DNA of 7,625 bases from positions 1-7,625 of the forward strand of contig CAMODP010000084.1 in assembly GCA_946611445.1 (NCBI GenBank), given 5' to 3'. This document shows, in pieces, positions 1-5,430 of this stretch; position 1 is the first letter of the stretch, and every line of letters starts with the position of its first letter. The DNA comes from an uncultured Eubacterium sp. (lineage in GTDB: Bacteria > Bacillota > Clostridia > Lachnospirales > Lachnospiraceae). The position numbers were made by a program, and so were the translations under genes. The notes beneath the pieces were generated by a model. That model did no database searches. It was not told the origin of the DNA and saw only the letters and a list, made by a program, of their open reading frames with translations.

Positions 1-660
1 TTTCTGATCGCGCCTGCTGTCCGGCGGGGCATCAACCGGCAGGCAGATGAGCGCATCGTTGAATATACGGAGACGATGGCTGCGCAGGAGGTGCGGATCA
101 GCACGCTGACCAGTGAACTGGAGGCCGCGCAGGAGGATGCCCGGAACGTGAAGGGAGAACTGGAGAACGCTGTCAATACGCCGGCGGCTTACCAGAACCT
201 GATCAGCGCATTGAAGGCATATCAGGATCAGAACTTTGCGGCTGCGGGTGATTTGCTGCAGGCAGTGGACAGGGAGCTGCTGTCCGATGAGGCAAAACAG
301 TTCTATGACGCGTCCGCCGCGGATATCCGGACGGCTGCCTATGACGCATATGTGTCTGAGGGCGATGCCGCTTTTTATCAGGAGGATTACAGAAAGGCCC
401 TGGAATACTATCAGAAGGCCTATGCCATTGACCAGAATAATTACGATCTTGGTTTTATGATGGCGAATGTGTATGAAAACCTGAATGATACGGACAGCGC
501 GATGCAGCAGTACCGGGAGCTTTTGCAGAAATTCCCGGATTCTGAATATGCCGAATATATGATCAACAGGATCCAGGCGCTCGGCGGAGATATCACCGAG
601 TACCAGGTCCAGAGAGAGATGGCGCAGAACGCCGAAGCTGAGGAAGAATACGGATATTGA
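1..660 (+). CDS. Membrane-anchored coiled-coil/TPR protein, 3' part (5' end outside window)
   Basis: The reading frame is open from base 1 and ends at a TGA at 658-660, so the visible 219 residues are the C-terminal part of a longer protein. The first residues (FLIAPAVRRG) look like the end of a transmembrane helix followed by basic residues. Visible residues about 15-58 are Glu/Gln/Ala-rich and coiled-coil-like. Two tetratricopeptide-like repeats follow, at about 112-146 (with GDAAFYQEDYRKALEYY) and 148-181 (with ANVYENLNDTDSAMQQY), and the tail is acidic. TPRs mediate protein-protein contacts; no enzymatic motif is visible. From recall of similar Lachnospiraceae proteins, the missing N-terminus may hold a zinc ribbon, but it is not in the window. 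murB starts 20 bases downstream, so co-transcription is likely. The exact function and which side of the membrane the TPRs occupy are unknown. An internal Met at base 76 is not the likely start, because the frame continues upstream with sensible protein sequence. Confidence 0.8.
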   Translation, partial: FLIAPAVRRGINRQADERIVEYTETMAAQEVRISTLTSELEAAQEDARNVKGELENAVNTPAAYQNLISALKAYQDQNFAAAGDLLQAVDRELLSDEAKQFYDASAADIRTAAYDAYVSEGDAAFYQEDYRKALEYYQKAYAIDQNNYDLGFMMANVYENLNDTDSAMQQYRELLQKFPDSEYAEYMINRIQALGGDITEYQVQREMAQNAEAEEEYGY

Positions 661-680
661 TATCAGGAGGGATGACTTCT

Positions 681-1613
681 ATGACAGACCGGCTGGAGGA
701 ACTGCTGGCGGAGGTTTCGGGACGAGATGGCGTGCGCGTGCGTGAGCCGATGAATAAACATACGACCTTCCGCATCGGCGGGCCGGCGGAACTGTTCGTC
801 ATTCCTTCGTCTGTGGATGAGGTACCGAAGCTCCTGCAGATCTGCAGGGCATCCGGCATGCCATGGTTCATACTGGGGAACGGCAGCAATCTGCTGGTGA
901 GTGACGAGGGATATGCAGGCGTCGTCATCCAGATTGACCGCAACCTGGAGAAGATCCTGCCGCCGGAAGAGGGGAGTTCGCCGGATACCTGTCTGATCCG
1001 CGCGGAGGCCGGCACACTGCTGGCAAAACTCTCTGCGGCAGCCCGCGACCTGTCTCTGGAGGGACTGGAATTCGCCTCCGGCATCCCGGGGACGCTCGGC
1101 GGCGCGGTGACAATGAATGCGGGGGCATACGGCGGGGAGATGAAGCAGGTGCTGCGCAGGGTCAGGGTGCTGGATGACAGCCTGCAGGATCGGGTGCTCC
1201 CCGCAGAAGAACTGGATCTGGGCTACCGCACAAGCAGGGTGAAACGGGAGAACTGGATCGTCCTGGAGGCGGAGCTGGAGCTGCGGAAAGGCAGCCGTGA
1301 GCAGATCAGCGCACGTATGGAGGAACTGAGGGAGGCCAGGGTCTCAAAGCAGCCGCTGGAGTATCCCAGCGCCGGCAGCACATTCAAGCGGCCGGAGGGG
1401 TATTTTGCCGGCAAGCTGATCATGGATGCCGGACTGGCAGGATACCGGGTCGGCGGAGCCCAGGTCTCCGAGAAACACTGCGGCTTTGTCATCAATCGGG
1501 GGAATGCCGCGGCGGAGGATGTGCGCACACTGATAAAAGATGTACAGGATACCGTATACAGACAGTTCGGCGTACAGCTGGAACCGGAGGTGCATTTCCT
1601 CGGCTTCCGGTAA
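681..1613 (+). CDS. murB: UDP-N-acetylenolpyruvoylglucosamine reductase MurB
   Basis: MurB is a cytoplasmic FAD enzyme that uses NADPH to reduce UDP-GlcNAc-enolpyruvate to UDP-MurNAc, the second committed step of peptidoglycan precursor synthesis. The 310-residue protein shows the family blocks in order: NKHTTFRIGGPA (25-36) and LGNGSNLLVSDEG (65-77) in the FAD domain, GIPGTLGGAVTMNAGAYGGE (134-153), YRTSR (182-186), AGSTFKRP (231-238) with the expected catalytic Ser233, and LEPEVHFLG near the end with the expected catalytic Glu303. Length matches the shorter Gram-positive type (about 300 residues). The ATG at 681 is chosen because AGGAGG at 665-670 lies 10 bases upstream; an in-frame ATG at 672 is only one base from that site and a TTG at 657 lies before it. 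It follows the TPR gene by 20 bases and precedes rapZ by 50 bases, so it probably shares their transcript. No damage is seen. Confidence 0.97.
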   Translation: MTDRLEELLAEVSGRDGVRVREPMNKHTTFRIGGPAELFVIPSSVDEVPKLLQICRASGMPWFILGNGSNLLVSDEGYAGVVIQIDRNLEKILPPEEGSSPDTCLIRAEAGTLLAKLSAAARDLSLEGLEFASGIPGTLGGAVTMNAGAYGGEMKQVLRRVRVLDDSLQDRVLPAEELDLGYRTSRVKRENWIVLEAELELRKGSREQISARMEELREARVSKQPLEYPSAGSTFKRPEGYFAGKLIMDAGLAGYRVGGAQVSEKHCGFVINRGNAAAEDVRTLIKDVQDTVYRQFGVQLEPEVHFLGFR

Positions 1614-1663
1614 AGAAACGGCCGGACAGGAACGGCGGATGATTTCCGCGGATTGGAGACAAT

Positions 1664-2554
1664 ATGGCACTTGATCTGGTGCTGGTAACCGGCATGTCCG
1701 GAGCCGGAAAATCAACGGCATTGAAAATGCTGGAGGATTCCGGCTTTTTCTGTGTGGACAATCTCCCCATCTCCCTGATCGGGACCTTTGTCCTGATGAC
1801 ATCGGAAGGAAAAGAGGGAAAACGAAGTCATGTGGCCGTCGGCGTGGACATCCGGAGCCAGGAGAAGCTGACAGACCTCACGGAGGTCTTCGAGGTGCTG
1901 CAGGAGTCGGATGTTGACTACCGCATTCTCTATCTGGACGCGGACGACAGGACGCTGATCAAGCGCTACAAGGAGAGCAGGCGCAACCATCCGCTGGCCG
2001 GGAACGGCAGGCTGGAGACGGGAATCGAACGGGAGAGGGAAGCGCTGCTTTTTCTGAAGAAGAGAGCGGATGTCATCATCGACACCAGCCAGCTTCTGAC
2101 TAGAGAACTGAGACAGGAGCTGGAGAAAATCTTTGTGCGGGAGCAGGATTTCGGCAACCTGATCATAACGATTCTGTCTTTCGGGTTTAAGAACGGTATC
2201 CCGACGGATTCGGATCTGGTCTTTGACGTCCGTTTCCTGAAAAACCCGTACTATGAGCAGGACCTTCGCTCCCTCACGGGTCTGGATGAAGCTGTCCGCG
2301 ATTATGTCATGCAGGATGAAACGGCAAAGGAATTTGCTGACCGTGTCGAGGAACTGATCCGCTTCCTGATCCCGCACTATGTCCGGGAAGGAAAAAACCA
2401 GCTCGTGGTTTCCATCGGATGTACGGGAGGACGGCACAGGTCGGTCACTTTGTCGGAGGAGCTGTACCGGCGCCTGGGCACATCAGGCGAATACGGCCTT
2501 CGCATTGAACACAGAGATATTGACAGAGATCCCATTATTAAAAGGAAGGAATGA
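1664..2554 (+). CDS. rapZ: RNase adapter / nucleotide-binding protein RapZ (YvcJ family)
   Basis: RapZ/YvcJ proteins are cytoplasmic P-loop proteins. In E. coli RapZ binds the GlmZ sRNA and recruits RNase E, tuning GlmS and hence amino-sugar supply; B. subtilis YvcJ binds and hydrolyses nucleotides and its RNA role is not settled. The 296-residue protein has a clear Walker A motif GMSGAGKST (10-18), CVDNLP (30-35), the RRNHPL segment (106-111), SFGFKNGIP (172-180), DVRFLKNPYY (188-197), TGLD (205-208) and the C-terminal signature GCTGGRHRSV (252-261), all in family order and at normal length. GGAG at 1655-1658, five bases before the ATG, supports the start. The gene lies between murB and whiA, the usual Gram-positive linkage. 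Bacillus normally has yvcK next; here whiA follows directly. The ribosome-binding-like AAGGAAGGA at its 3' end serves a downstream mini-ORF. GlmZ is not expected in this lineage, so the RNA target is unknown. Confidence 0.96.
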   Translation: MALDLVLVTGMSGAGKSTALKMLEDSGFFCVDNLPISLIGTFVLMTSEGKEGKRSHVAVGVDIRSQEKLTDLTEVFEVLQESDVDYRILYLDADDRTLIKRYKESRRNHPLAGNGRLETGIEREREALLFLKKRADVIIDTSQLLTRELRQELEKIFVREQDFGNLIITILSFGFKNGIPTDSDLVFDVRFLKNPYYEQDLRSLTGLDEAVRDYVMQDETAKEFADRVEELIRFLIPHYVREGKNQLVVSIGCTGGRHRSVTLSEELYRRLGTSGEYGLRIEHRDIDRDPIIKRKE

Positions 2555-2604
2555 GCGGCCCGCTGCCGGTGGTGAGTGAAAAATGTCATTTTCGGGGAAG
2601 GTAA
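2551..2604 (+). other. Possible 17-codon mini-ORF coupling rapZ to whiA
   Basis: An ATG at 2551 overlaps the rapZ stop codon in an ATGA arrangement. It is preceded directly by AAAGGAAGGA (2541-2550), so the Shine-Dalgarno-like purines nearly touch the ATG. The frame encodes MSGPLPVVSEKCHFRGR and stops with TAA at 2602-2604, inside the first codons of whiA but in another frame. It could be a chance ORF, or a short coupling element that carries ribosomes from rapZ onto the whiA start. No protein family is recognisable. The spacing is tight for efficient initiation, which lowers confidence. Confidence 0.25.
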
Positions 2605-3569
2605 AAGAGGAGCTGGCGCAGCAGACCTCCGGCAGCCGCGCGGCATGGCAGGCAGAGCTGGCAGCGCTGGTCACTTTCTGCAGCTTCCGGGATATACGGC
2701 AGGATTCGGATATCGGCGTATACGGCCGGCCGCAGGAAACGGCTTCCGGCGTGACAGGCAGCGTCGTCCTTCTGGCAGAGCAGAGAGGAACGGCCGAACG
2801 GTTCCGGATGCTGACTCGGCGGCTGTATGGGAATGAAGCGGCCGACGAGGTAAAGCTGCTCCGGACCGGCCGCAAGAAGCAGTATGCGGTGACTTCCGGC
2901 GCCGGACCGGAACTGCAGGCACTCCGTGCAGACCTGACTGTTCCGGCGGAAGCGGCGGGCATGAAGCCGGTCCCGTGGCCGGAGCGGCCGGTCCTGAGAC
3001 GGGAAAACTGCCGCAGGGCCTTTCTGCGGGGACTTTTTCTGGCATCCGGATCCATGAGTGATCCCGAACGGTCCTATCATTTTGAACTGATCTGTACGGA
3101 TGCCGCCAGAGCGGAACAGGTGCAGCTTCTGCTGCAGTCGCTGGAGGTGGACTCGCGTCTGACAGTCAGACGGGGACAGACCATCGTGTATGTGAAGGAG
3201 AGCGACCGGATCGGCAGGCTCCTTGGCCTGATGGATGCCAGGCTCGCCCTGCTGGAATATGAGAACATCCGCATCCTGCGGGAGATGAGGGGCAATATAA
3301 ACCGCCAGGTCAACTGTGAGACGGCCAATATCAGCAAGACGGCCAATGCGGCGGCGCAGCAGATAGAAGACATCCGCTATATAGAGAGCAGGATCGGCCT
3401 TTCCGAATTAACAAATGGGCTTGACGAGATGGCGGCAGTTCGGTTACAATATCCAACAGCGACTTTAAAGGAGCTTGGGTCGTACCTTGATCCTCCGATT
3501 GGAAAATCAGGAGTCAACCATCGTCTGAGAAAGCTCAGCGAGATCGCGGAGCATCTCAGGGGAAATTAA
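2583..3569 (+). CDS. whiA: DNA-binding protein WhiA
   Basis: WhiA is a DNA-binding protein conserved in Gram-positive bacteria. It is required for sporulation septation in Streptomyces and influences cell division and chromosome segregation in B. subtilis. The 328-residue length is normal. The N-terminal start MSFSGKVKEELA and the central ENCRRAFLRGLFLASGSMSDP (141-161) belong to the LAGLIDADG-homing-endonuclease-like fold, which in WhiA lacks nuclease activity. The segment NRQVNCETANISKTANAAAQQ (240-260) is family-typical. The C-terminal helix-turn-helix spans about 275-325, with LKELGSYLDPPIGKSGVNHR (295-314). The start at 2583 is preceded by GGTGA (2571-2575), a modest ribosome binding site; translation may also be coupled to rapZ, which ends 28 bases upstream. 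The next gene starts 14 bases after the stop, pointing to one transcript. The region around residues 40-140 is Arg- and Ala-rich and less recognisable than the rest. Confidence 0.96.
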   Translation: MSFSGKVKEELAQQTSGSRAAWQAELAALVTFCSFRDIRQDSDIGVYGRPQETASGVTGSVVLLAEQRGTAERFRMLTRRLYGNEAADEVKLLRTGRKKQYAVTSGAGPELQALRADLTVPAEAAGMKPVPWPERPVLRRENCRRAFLRGLFLASGSMSDPERSYHFELICTDAARAEQVQLLLQSLEVDSRLTVRRGQTIVYVKESDRIGRLLGLMDARLALLEYENIRILREMRGNINRQVNCETANISKTANAAAQQIEDIRYIESRIGLSELTNGLDEMAAVRLQYPTATLKELGSYLDPPIGKSGVNHRLRKLSEIAEHLRGN

Positions 3570-3583
3570 AGGAGGAGTATGTA

Positions 3584-3844
3584 GTGCTTAAGGAGAGTGT
3601 TACGATACAGATTGCGAGCGGTCTGGAGACCCGCCCGATTGCGATGCTGGTTCAGGTCGCCAGTCAGTACAGAAGCACGGTGCATCTGGAGAGCGGAACC
3701 AAGAAAGTCAACGCGAAGAGCATCATGGGAATGATGACACTTGGGCTTGACAACGGCGAAAGCGTAACTGTCGTAACAGAGGGAGAGGATGAAGCAGAGG
3801 CTTTGCAGGGACTGAAGGAGTACCTGACACAGAATCATTCATAA
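3584..3844 (+). CDS. HPr-family protein lacking His15, Crh-like (HPr-H15E)
   Basis: The 86-residue protein has the HPr fold signature throughout. In HPr the PTS enzyme I phosphorylates His15 in GLHARPA, and in Gram-positives HPr kinase phosphorylates Ser46 to signal catabolite repression through CcpA. Here the first site reads GLETRPIA, with Glu15 (GAG codon) in place of His while Arg17 and Pro18 remain. The second site NAKSIMGMM (43-51) keeps Ser46 in a perfect context. This matches the logic of Bacillus Crh, where residue 15 is Gln, and Crh is also encoded just after whiA. I therefore infer a regulatory role, not phosphotransfer. The start is GTG: GGAGGAG (3571-3577) is 6 bases upstream, and the nearer ATG at 3579 is followed at once by TAG. 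Automatic annotation would probably say phosphocarrier HPr/ptsH. The family call is certain; the Crh-like role is inference. Confidence 0.93.
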   Translation: MLKESVTIQIASGLETRPIAMLVQVASQYRSTVHLESGTKKVNAKSIMGMMTLGLDNGESVTVVTEGEDEAEALQGLKEYLTQNHS

Positions 3845-3866
3845 CCGGAAGGAACTGCCGGAACAG

Positions 3867-3917
3867 AAAAAGAGCTGCCTGCGCGGACGGAAAACCGCCG
3901 TACAGACAGCTCTTTTT
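3867..3917. terminator. Bidirectional intrinsic terminator between HPr-like gene and mecA
   Basis: Arms 3867-3881 (AAAAAGAGCTGCCTG) and 3903-3917 (CAGACAGCTCTTTTT) pair over 15 positions with one mismatch. An inner hairpin CGG-A-CGG / CCGCCG closes on an AAAA tetraloop at 3891-3894. The right arm ends in five T on the + strand and the left arm gives five T on the minus strand, so it can end both convergent transcripts. It lies 22 bases after the HPr-like stop and 10 bases after the mecA stop. Confidence 0.9.
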
Positions 3918-3927
3918 CATGCCTTTT

Positions 3928-4704
3928 TTACAGGTCTCTCAGCTGCTGCAGTGCCCGGGAACGGACCAGAACGCAGCCGTGCTCATCCAGCCAGGCAGCC
4001 CTGGCGGGGGAGAAGACCTCGCCGGAACCGAATTCGGAGAGCATGTTGCAGAAGCGGTTGAAGGCTTCCGCAGTCATGCCGGACTGCCGGATCACCAGAT
4101 GCAGACTGCCGTCTTCATCCGGCGTGCGGTACAGGGTATTCTCTCCGTCGAAGCAGGCAGCGGTGCTGCGGGCTGCCTCGATCACATCGTCCAGCGTGCG
4201 GAAGCGGAAGGCCTGCGTCAGGTTTATAGCGGGCGCGCCCGGATCAGAAATGCCTGCGTCCGTATGTTCGGCTCCCTGCGGTTCCGCCGGGGCGGCATCG
4301 CCGGAAGCGGCTTCCTCACTGGCGGGGTTTTTCGCCTCGAAGAGCTTGTTGAACAGCTCCAGCACATCGTCAGCGCCGGGAAGAGCAGCGATGCCGGCCT
4401 GGACAGGTGCGTCATCGGACCGGGTAAACCGCGCAAAACGGGTGTCGAGCTCTTCGGGATCATCCACCCGGGTGATGATCAGGGACAGGCTGTCAGGAGC
4501 CAGGGGAATCGCCTCAATCATCAGCGGGGAATTCTCCGTATCGAATCCGACGGTATGCCGGGCTTCCTCCATCATATCATGAAAAAGCCGCCGGGCCTTT
4601 TCGGAGCCGTAAGCCAGCTCGCTCAGACGGATTTCGCGGCCCTGAAGATCCTCTCTGGTCAGTGTGCAGCGGATCTGGTTTTCATTTAAGCGCTCTATTT
4701 TCAT
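3928..4704 (-). CDS. mecA: Adaptor protein MecA
   Basis: MecA is an adaptor that binds the ClpC ATPase, promotes its assembly and delivers substrates to ClpCP; in B. subtilis it targets ComK. The 258-residue product opens with MKIERLNENQIRCTLTREDL and LSELAYGSEKARRLFHDMM (28-46), followed by PLMIEAIPL (60-68) and DDPEELDTRF (81-90): the MecA N-terminal substrate-binding domain, about 1-95. Residues about 96-160 form a low-complexity linker rich in Ala, Pro, Asp and Glu. The C-terminal domain, about 161-258, matches the ClpC-binding part (FRFRTLDDVIEAA at 166-178, ending ALQQLRDL). It is longer than B. subtilis MecA (218) because of the linker. A GGAGG at 4718-4714, nine bases upstream, supports the start. 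It is convergent with the HPr-like gene and probably monocistronic, from a promoter at 4754-4726 to the shared terminator. In a non-competent gut-type anaerobe the substrates are unknown. Confidence 0.93.
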   Translation of the reverse strand: MKIERLNENQIRCTLTREDLQGREIRLSELAYGSEKARRLFHDMMEEARHTVGFDTENSPLMIEAIPLAPDSLSLIITRVDDPEELDTRFARFTRSDDAPVQAGIAALPGADDVLELFNKLFEAKNPASEEAASGDAAPAEPQGAEHTDAGISDPGAPAINLTQAFRFRTLDDVIEAARSTAACFDGENTLYRTPDEDGSLHLVIRQSGMTAEAFNRFCNMLSEFGSGEVFSPARAAWLDEHGCVLVRSRALQQLRDL

Positions 4705-4722
4705 CTGCGTTTTCCTCCAGAC

Positions 4723-4778
4723 GACAGTATATAGGAAACCGTTTATAAAAGCAATCGCAGAACGCGCGATATACTGTC
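4723..4778. repeat. 10-bp perfect inverted repeat GACAGTATAT...ATATACTGTC (candidate operator)
   Basis: GACAGTATAT at 4723-4732 is the exact reverse complement of ATATACTGTC at 4769-4778, with a 36-base spacer. The left arm covers the predicted mecA -10 box (TATACT on the minus strand). The right arm lies between the two divergent -35 boxes, about 50 bases upstream of both predicted start sites. Half-sites this far apart suit two bound dimers or a loop better than one palindromic site. It resembles no operator I can name; a regulator is inferred only from position. Confidence 0.5.
4726..4754 (-). promoter_or_regulatory. Predicted sigma-A-type promoter of mecA
   Basis: On the minus strand, TTGCTT (4754-4749) and TATACT (4731-4726) are separated by 17 bases. 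The -10 matches five of six consensus positions; the -35 is weaker. The predicted start near 4719 gives a leader of only about 15 bases, which just includes the GGAGG at 4718-4714. The short leader lowers confidence. Confidence 0.5.
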
Positions 4779-4787
4779 AGAAATCTA

Positions 4788-4816
4788 TTGCTTTTCACAG
4801 TGCTTCGCTATATAAT
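4788..4816 (+). promoter_or_regulatory. Predicted sigma-A-type promoter, divergent from mecA
   Basis: TTGCTT at 4788-4793 and a perfect TATAAT at 4811-4816 are separated by exactly 17 bases. Transcription should start near 4823-4825 and run toward the small gene at 5102, leaving a leader of about 280 nt. The extended -35 ATTGCTTTT (4787-4795) is identical to the one of the mecA promoter on the other strand (AAAAGCAAT at 4747-4755 on +). Confidence 0.6.
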
Positions 4817-4914
4817 AAGATTCAGGTCAGAGCGTTCGGATACAACAGCATTTCTGATCGTTATATTTTATATTCATTTCTTTTTATACACTCATTTTAC
4901 GAGTCTGTAAAGGC

Positions 4915-4937
4915 CCGCTGCGTTTCGCGGCGGTTTT
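4915..4937 (+). terminator. Terminator-like hairpin inside the leader
   Basis: CCGCTGCG (4915-4922) pairs with CGCGGCGG (4926-4933) over 8 positions including one G-U, with a three-base TTT loop, followed by TTTTCC. This resembles an intrinsic terminator on the + strand with a short U tract. It lies about 110 bases after the predicted start and before the coding region, so it could act as an attenuator or end a small RNA. The reverse orientation lacks a T tract. Confidence 0.45.
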
Positions 4938-4966
4938 CCAAGAGAGAGCCTGATAATGTAAATACC

Positions 4967-5031
4967 CGTGATAGAGTCCGCATTCCGAGCGTGACGGCCG
5001 CAGAGATTCCGGCATCTGACACTTTATCACG
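4967..5031 (+). other. 11-bp stem with 43-nt loop, candidate RNA structure
   Basis: Bases 4967-4977 (CGTGATAGAGT) pair with 5021-5031 (ACTTTATCACG) without bulges, with a single G-U pair at 4974/5024. The 43-base loop holds a possible inner GCCG/CGGC hairpin (4997-5000 with 5010-5013). The stem starts 70 bases before the small gene at 5102. It is long for chance at this distance, but only conservation would prove an RNA element. Confidence 0.35.
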
Positions 5032-5101
5032 CAATTATTAAATCAGAGGAGATATCTGATCTGTTTTAAGCTGCCGGAAAATCTCAGAAAGGGCGAAGTA
5101 T

Positions 5102-5425
5102 ATGAATTATTGCGGGAAAAATCTGTATCAGGAGCTCTGTGAATGGCGAAAAATGGGCGTTCATCTTCTGCTGGAGGGCAGGGAGAGCGAGCCCGGACAG
5201 ATCACAAGGGCACTCAGGGTTGCAGAGAAAGGCGCGTATATGCGGGACTACATCGCGGATGAATCCGGCCGGCTGGAAGCGATCGGTTTCAACAGGATCG
5301 TCAGGAGAAGGGCGCAGCCGGAGACGCGAAGCGCGGACGAAGCCTCGCGGGAGCGCGGCCGGGAAGGAACCGGCGTCTACAGACAAAAGGATCAGAGGTG
5401 CATCCGCACCAGAAGCGGAAAATGA
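5102..5425 (+). CDS. Small uncharacterised protein (107 aa) with basic C-terminal tail
   Basis: I do not recognise a named family. Residues 1 to about 67 look like a compact soluble domain: an amphipathic start (NLYQELCEWRKMGVHLLLEG), then EPGQITRALRVAEKGAYMRDYIADESGRLEAIGFNRI, a helix followed by a likely two-stranded end. The rest, from RRRAQPE onward, is strongly Arg/Lys-rich, low in hydrophobics and probably disordered. There is no signal peptide or membrane segment. Support for a real gene comes from AAAGGG (5088-5093) eight bases before the ATG, G/C-ending codons like the neighbours, an upstream promoter at 4788-4816, and a terminator starting five bases after the stop. The basic tail could bind nucleic acid, but that is speculation. 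A tail translated past an ancestral stop is possible too. It appears to be a single-gene unit behind an unusually long leader. Confidence 0.65.
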   Translation: MNYCGKNLYQELCEWRKMGVHLLLEGRESEPGQITRALRVAEKGAYMRDYIADESGRLEAIGFNRIVRRRAQPETRSADEASRERGREGTGVYRQKDQRCIRTRSGK

Positions 5426-5430
5426 AATGT

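Larger units (their letters stand above)
4823..5101 (+). promoter_or_regulatory. Long structured leader upstream of the 5102 gene (candidate cis-regulatory RNA or sRNA)
   Basis: This AT-rich stretch has no convincing ORF but several local pairings on the + strand. GGTCAG/CTGATC (4825-4830 with 4854-4859) begins at the predicted transcript start. TACA-CTC/GAG-TGTA pairs 4887-4893 with 4901-4909. A GC-rich terminator-like stem lies at 4915-4933. An 11-bp stem pairs 4967-4977 with 5021-5031. ATCAGA/TCTGAT (5042-5047 with 5055-5060) is followed by CTGTTTT. I recognise no known riboswitch or RNA class. The order terminator-like hairpin, further structure, gene fits an attenuated leader or a short stand-alone RNA ending near 4938. 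Evidence is hand folding only. Confidence 0.4.

Noticed and set aside
657..680. Upstream starts for murB at TTG 657 or ATG 672
   Set aside because: Both lie before or only one base after the AGGAGG at 665-670, so the ATG at 681 fits initiation best.
1635..1649. Small hairpin GCGGA/TCCGC between murB and rapZ
   Set aside because: Only five base pairs and no T tract; too weak to call a terminator or regulatory element in a 50-base gap.
1712..2437. 241-codon open frame on the minus strand across rapZ
   Set aside because: It lies antisense within a complete rapZ with all family motifs, and has no plausible ribosome binding site or family resemblance.
2483..3080. Several minus-strand open frames across the first half of whiA
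   Set aside because: They are Pro/Arg/Ser-rich antisense frames typical of GC-rich genes, overlap each other, and whiA is intact on the + strand.
3919..4689. 256-codon open frame on the + strand opposite mecA
   Set aside because: The opposite strand encodes a clear MecA; this frame has no recognisable protein character, crosses the terminator side of the region and is a by-product of GC-rich codon bias.
5042..5067. Hairpin ATCAGA/TCTGAT followed by CTGTTTT as a second terminator
   Set aside because: The stem is six mostly A/T pairs; too unstable to call separately, so it is mentioned only as part of the leader.
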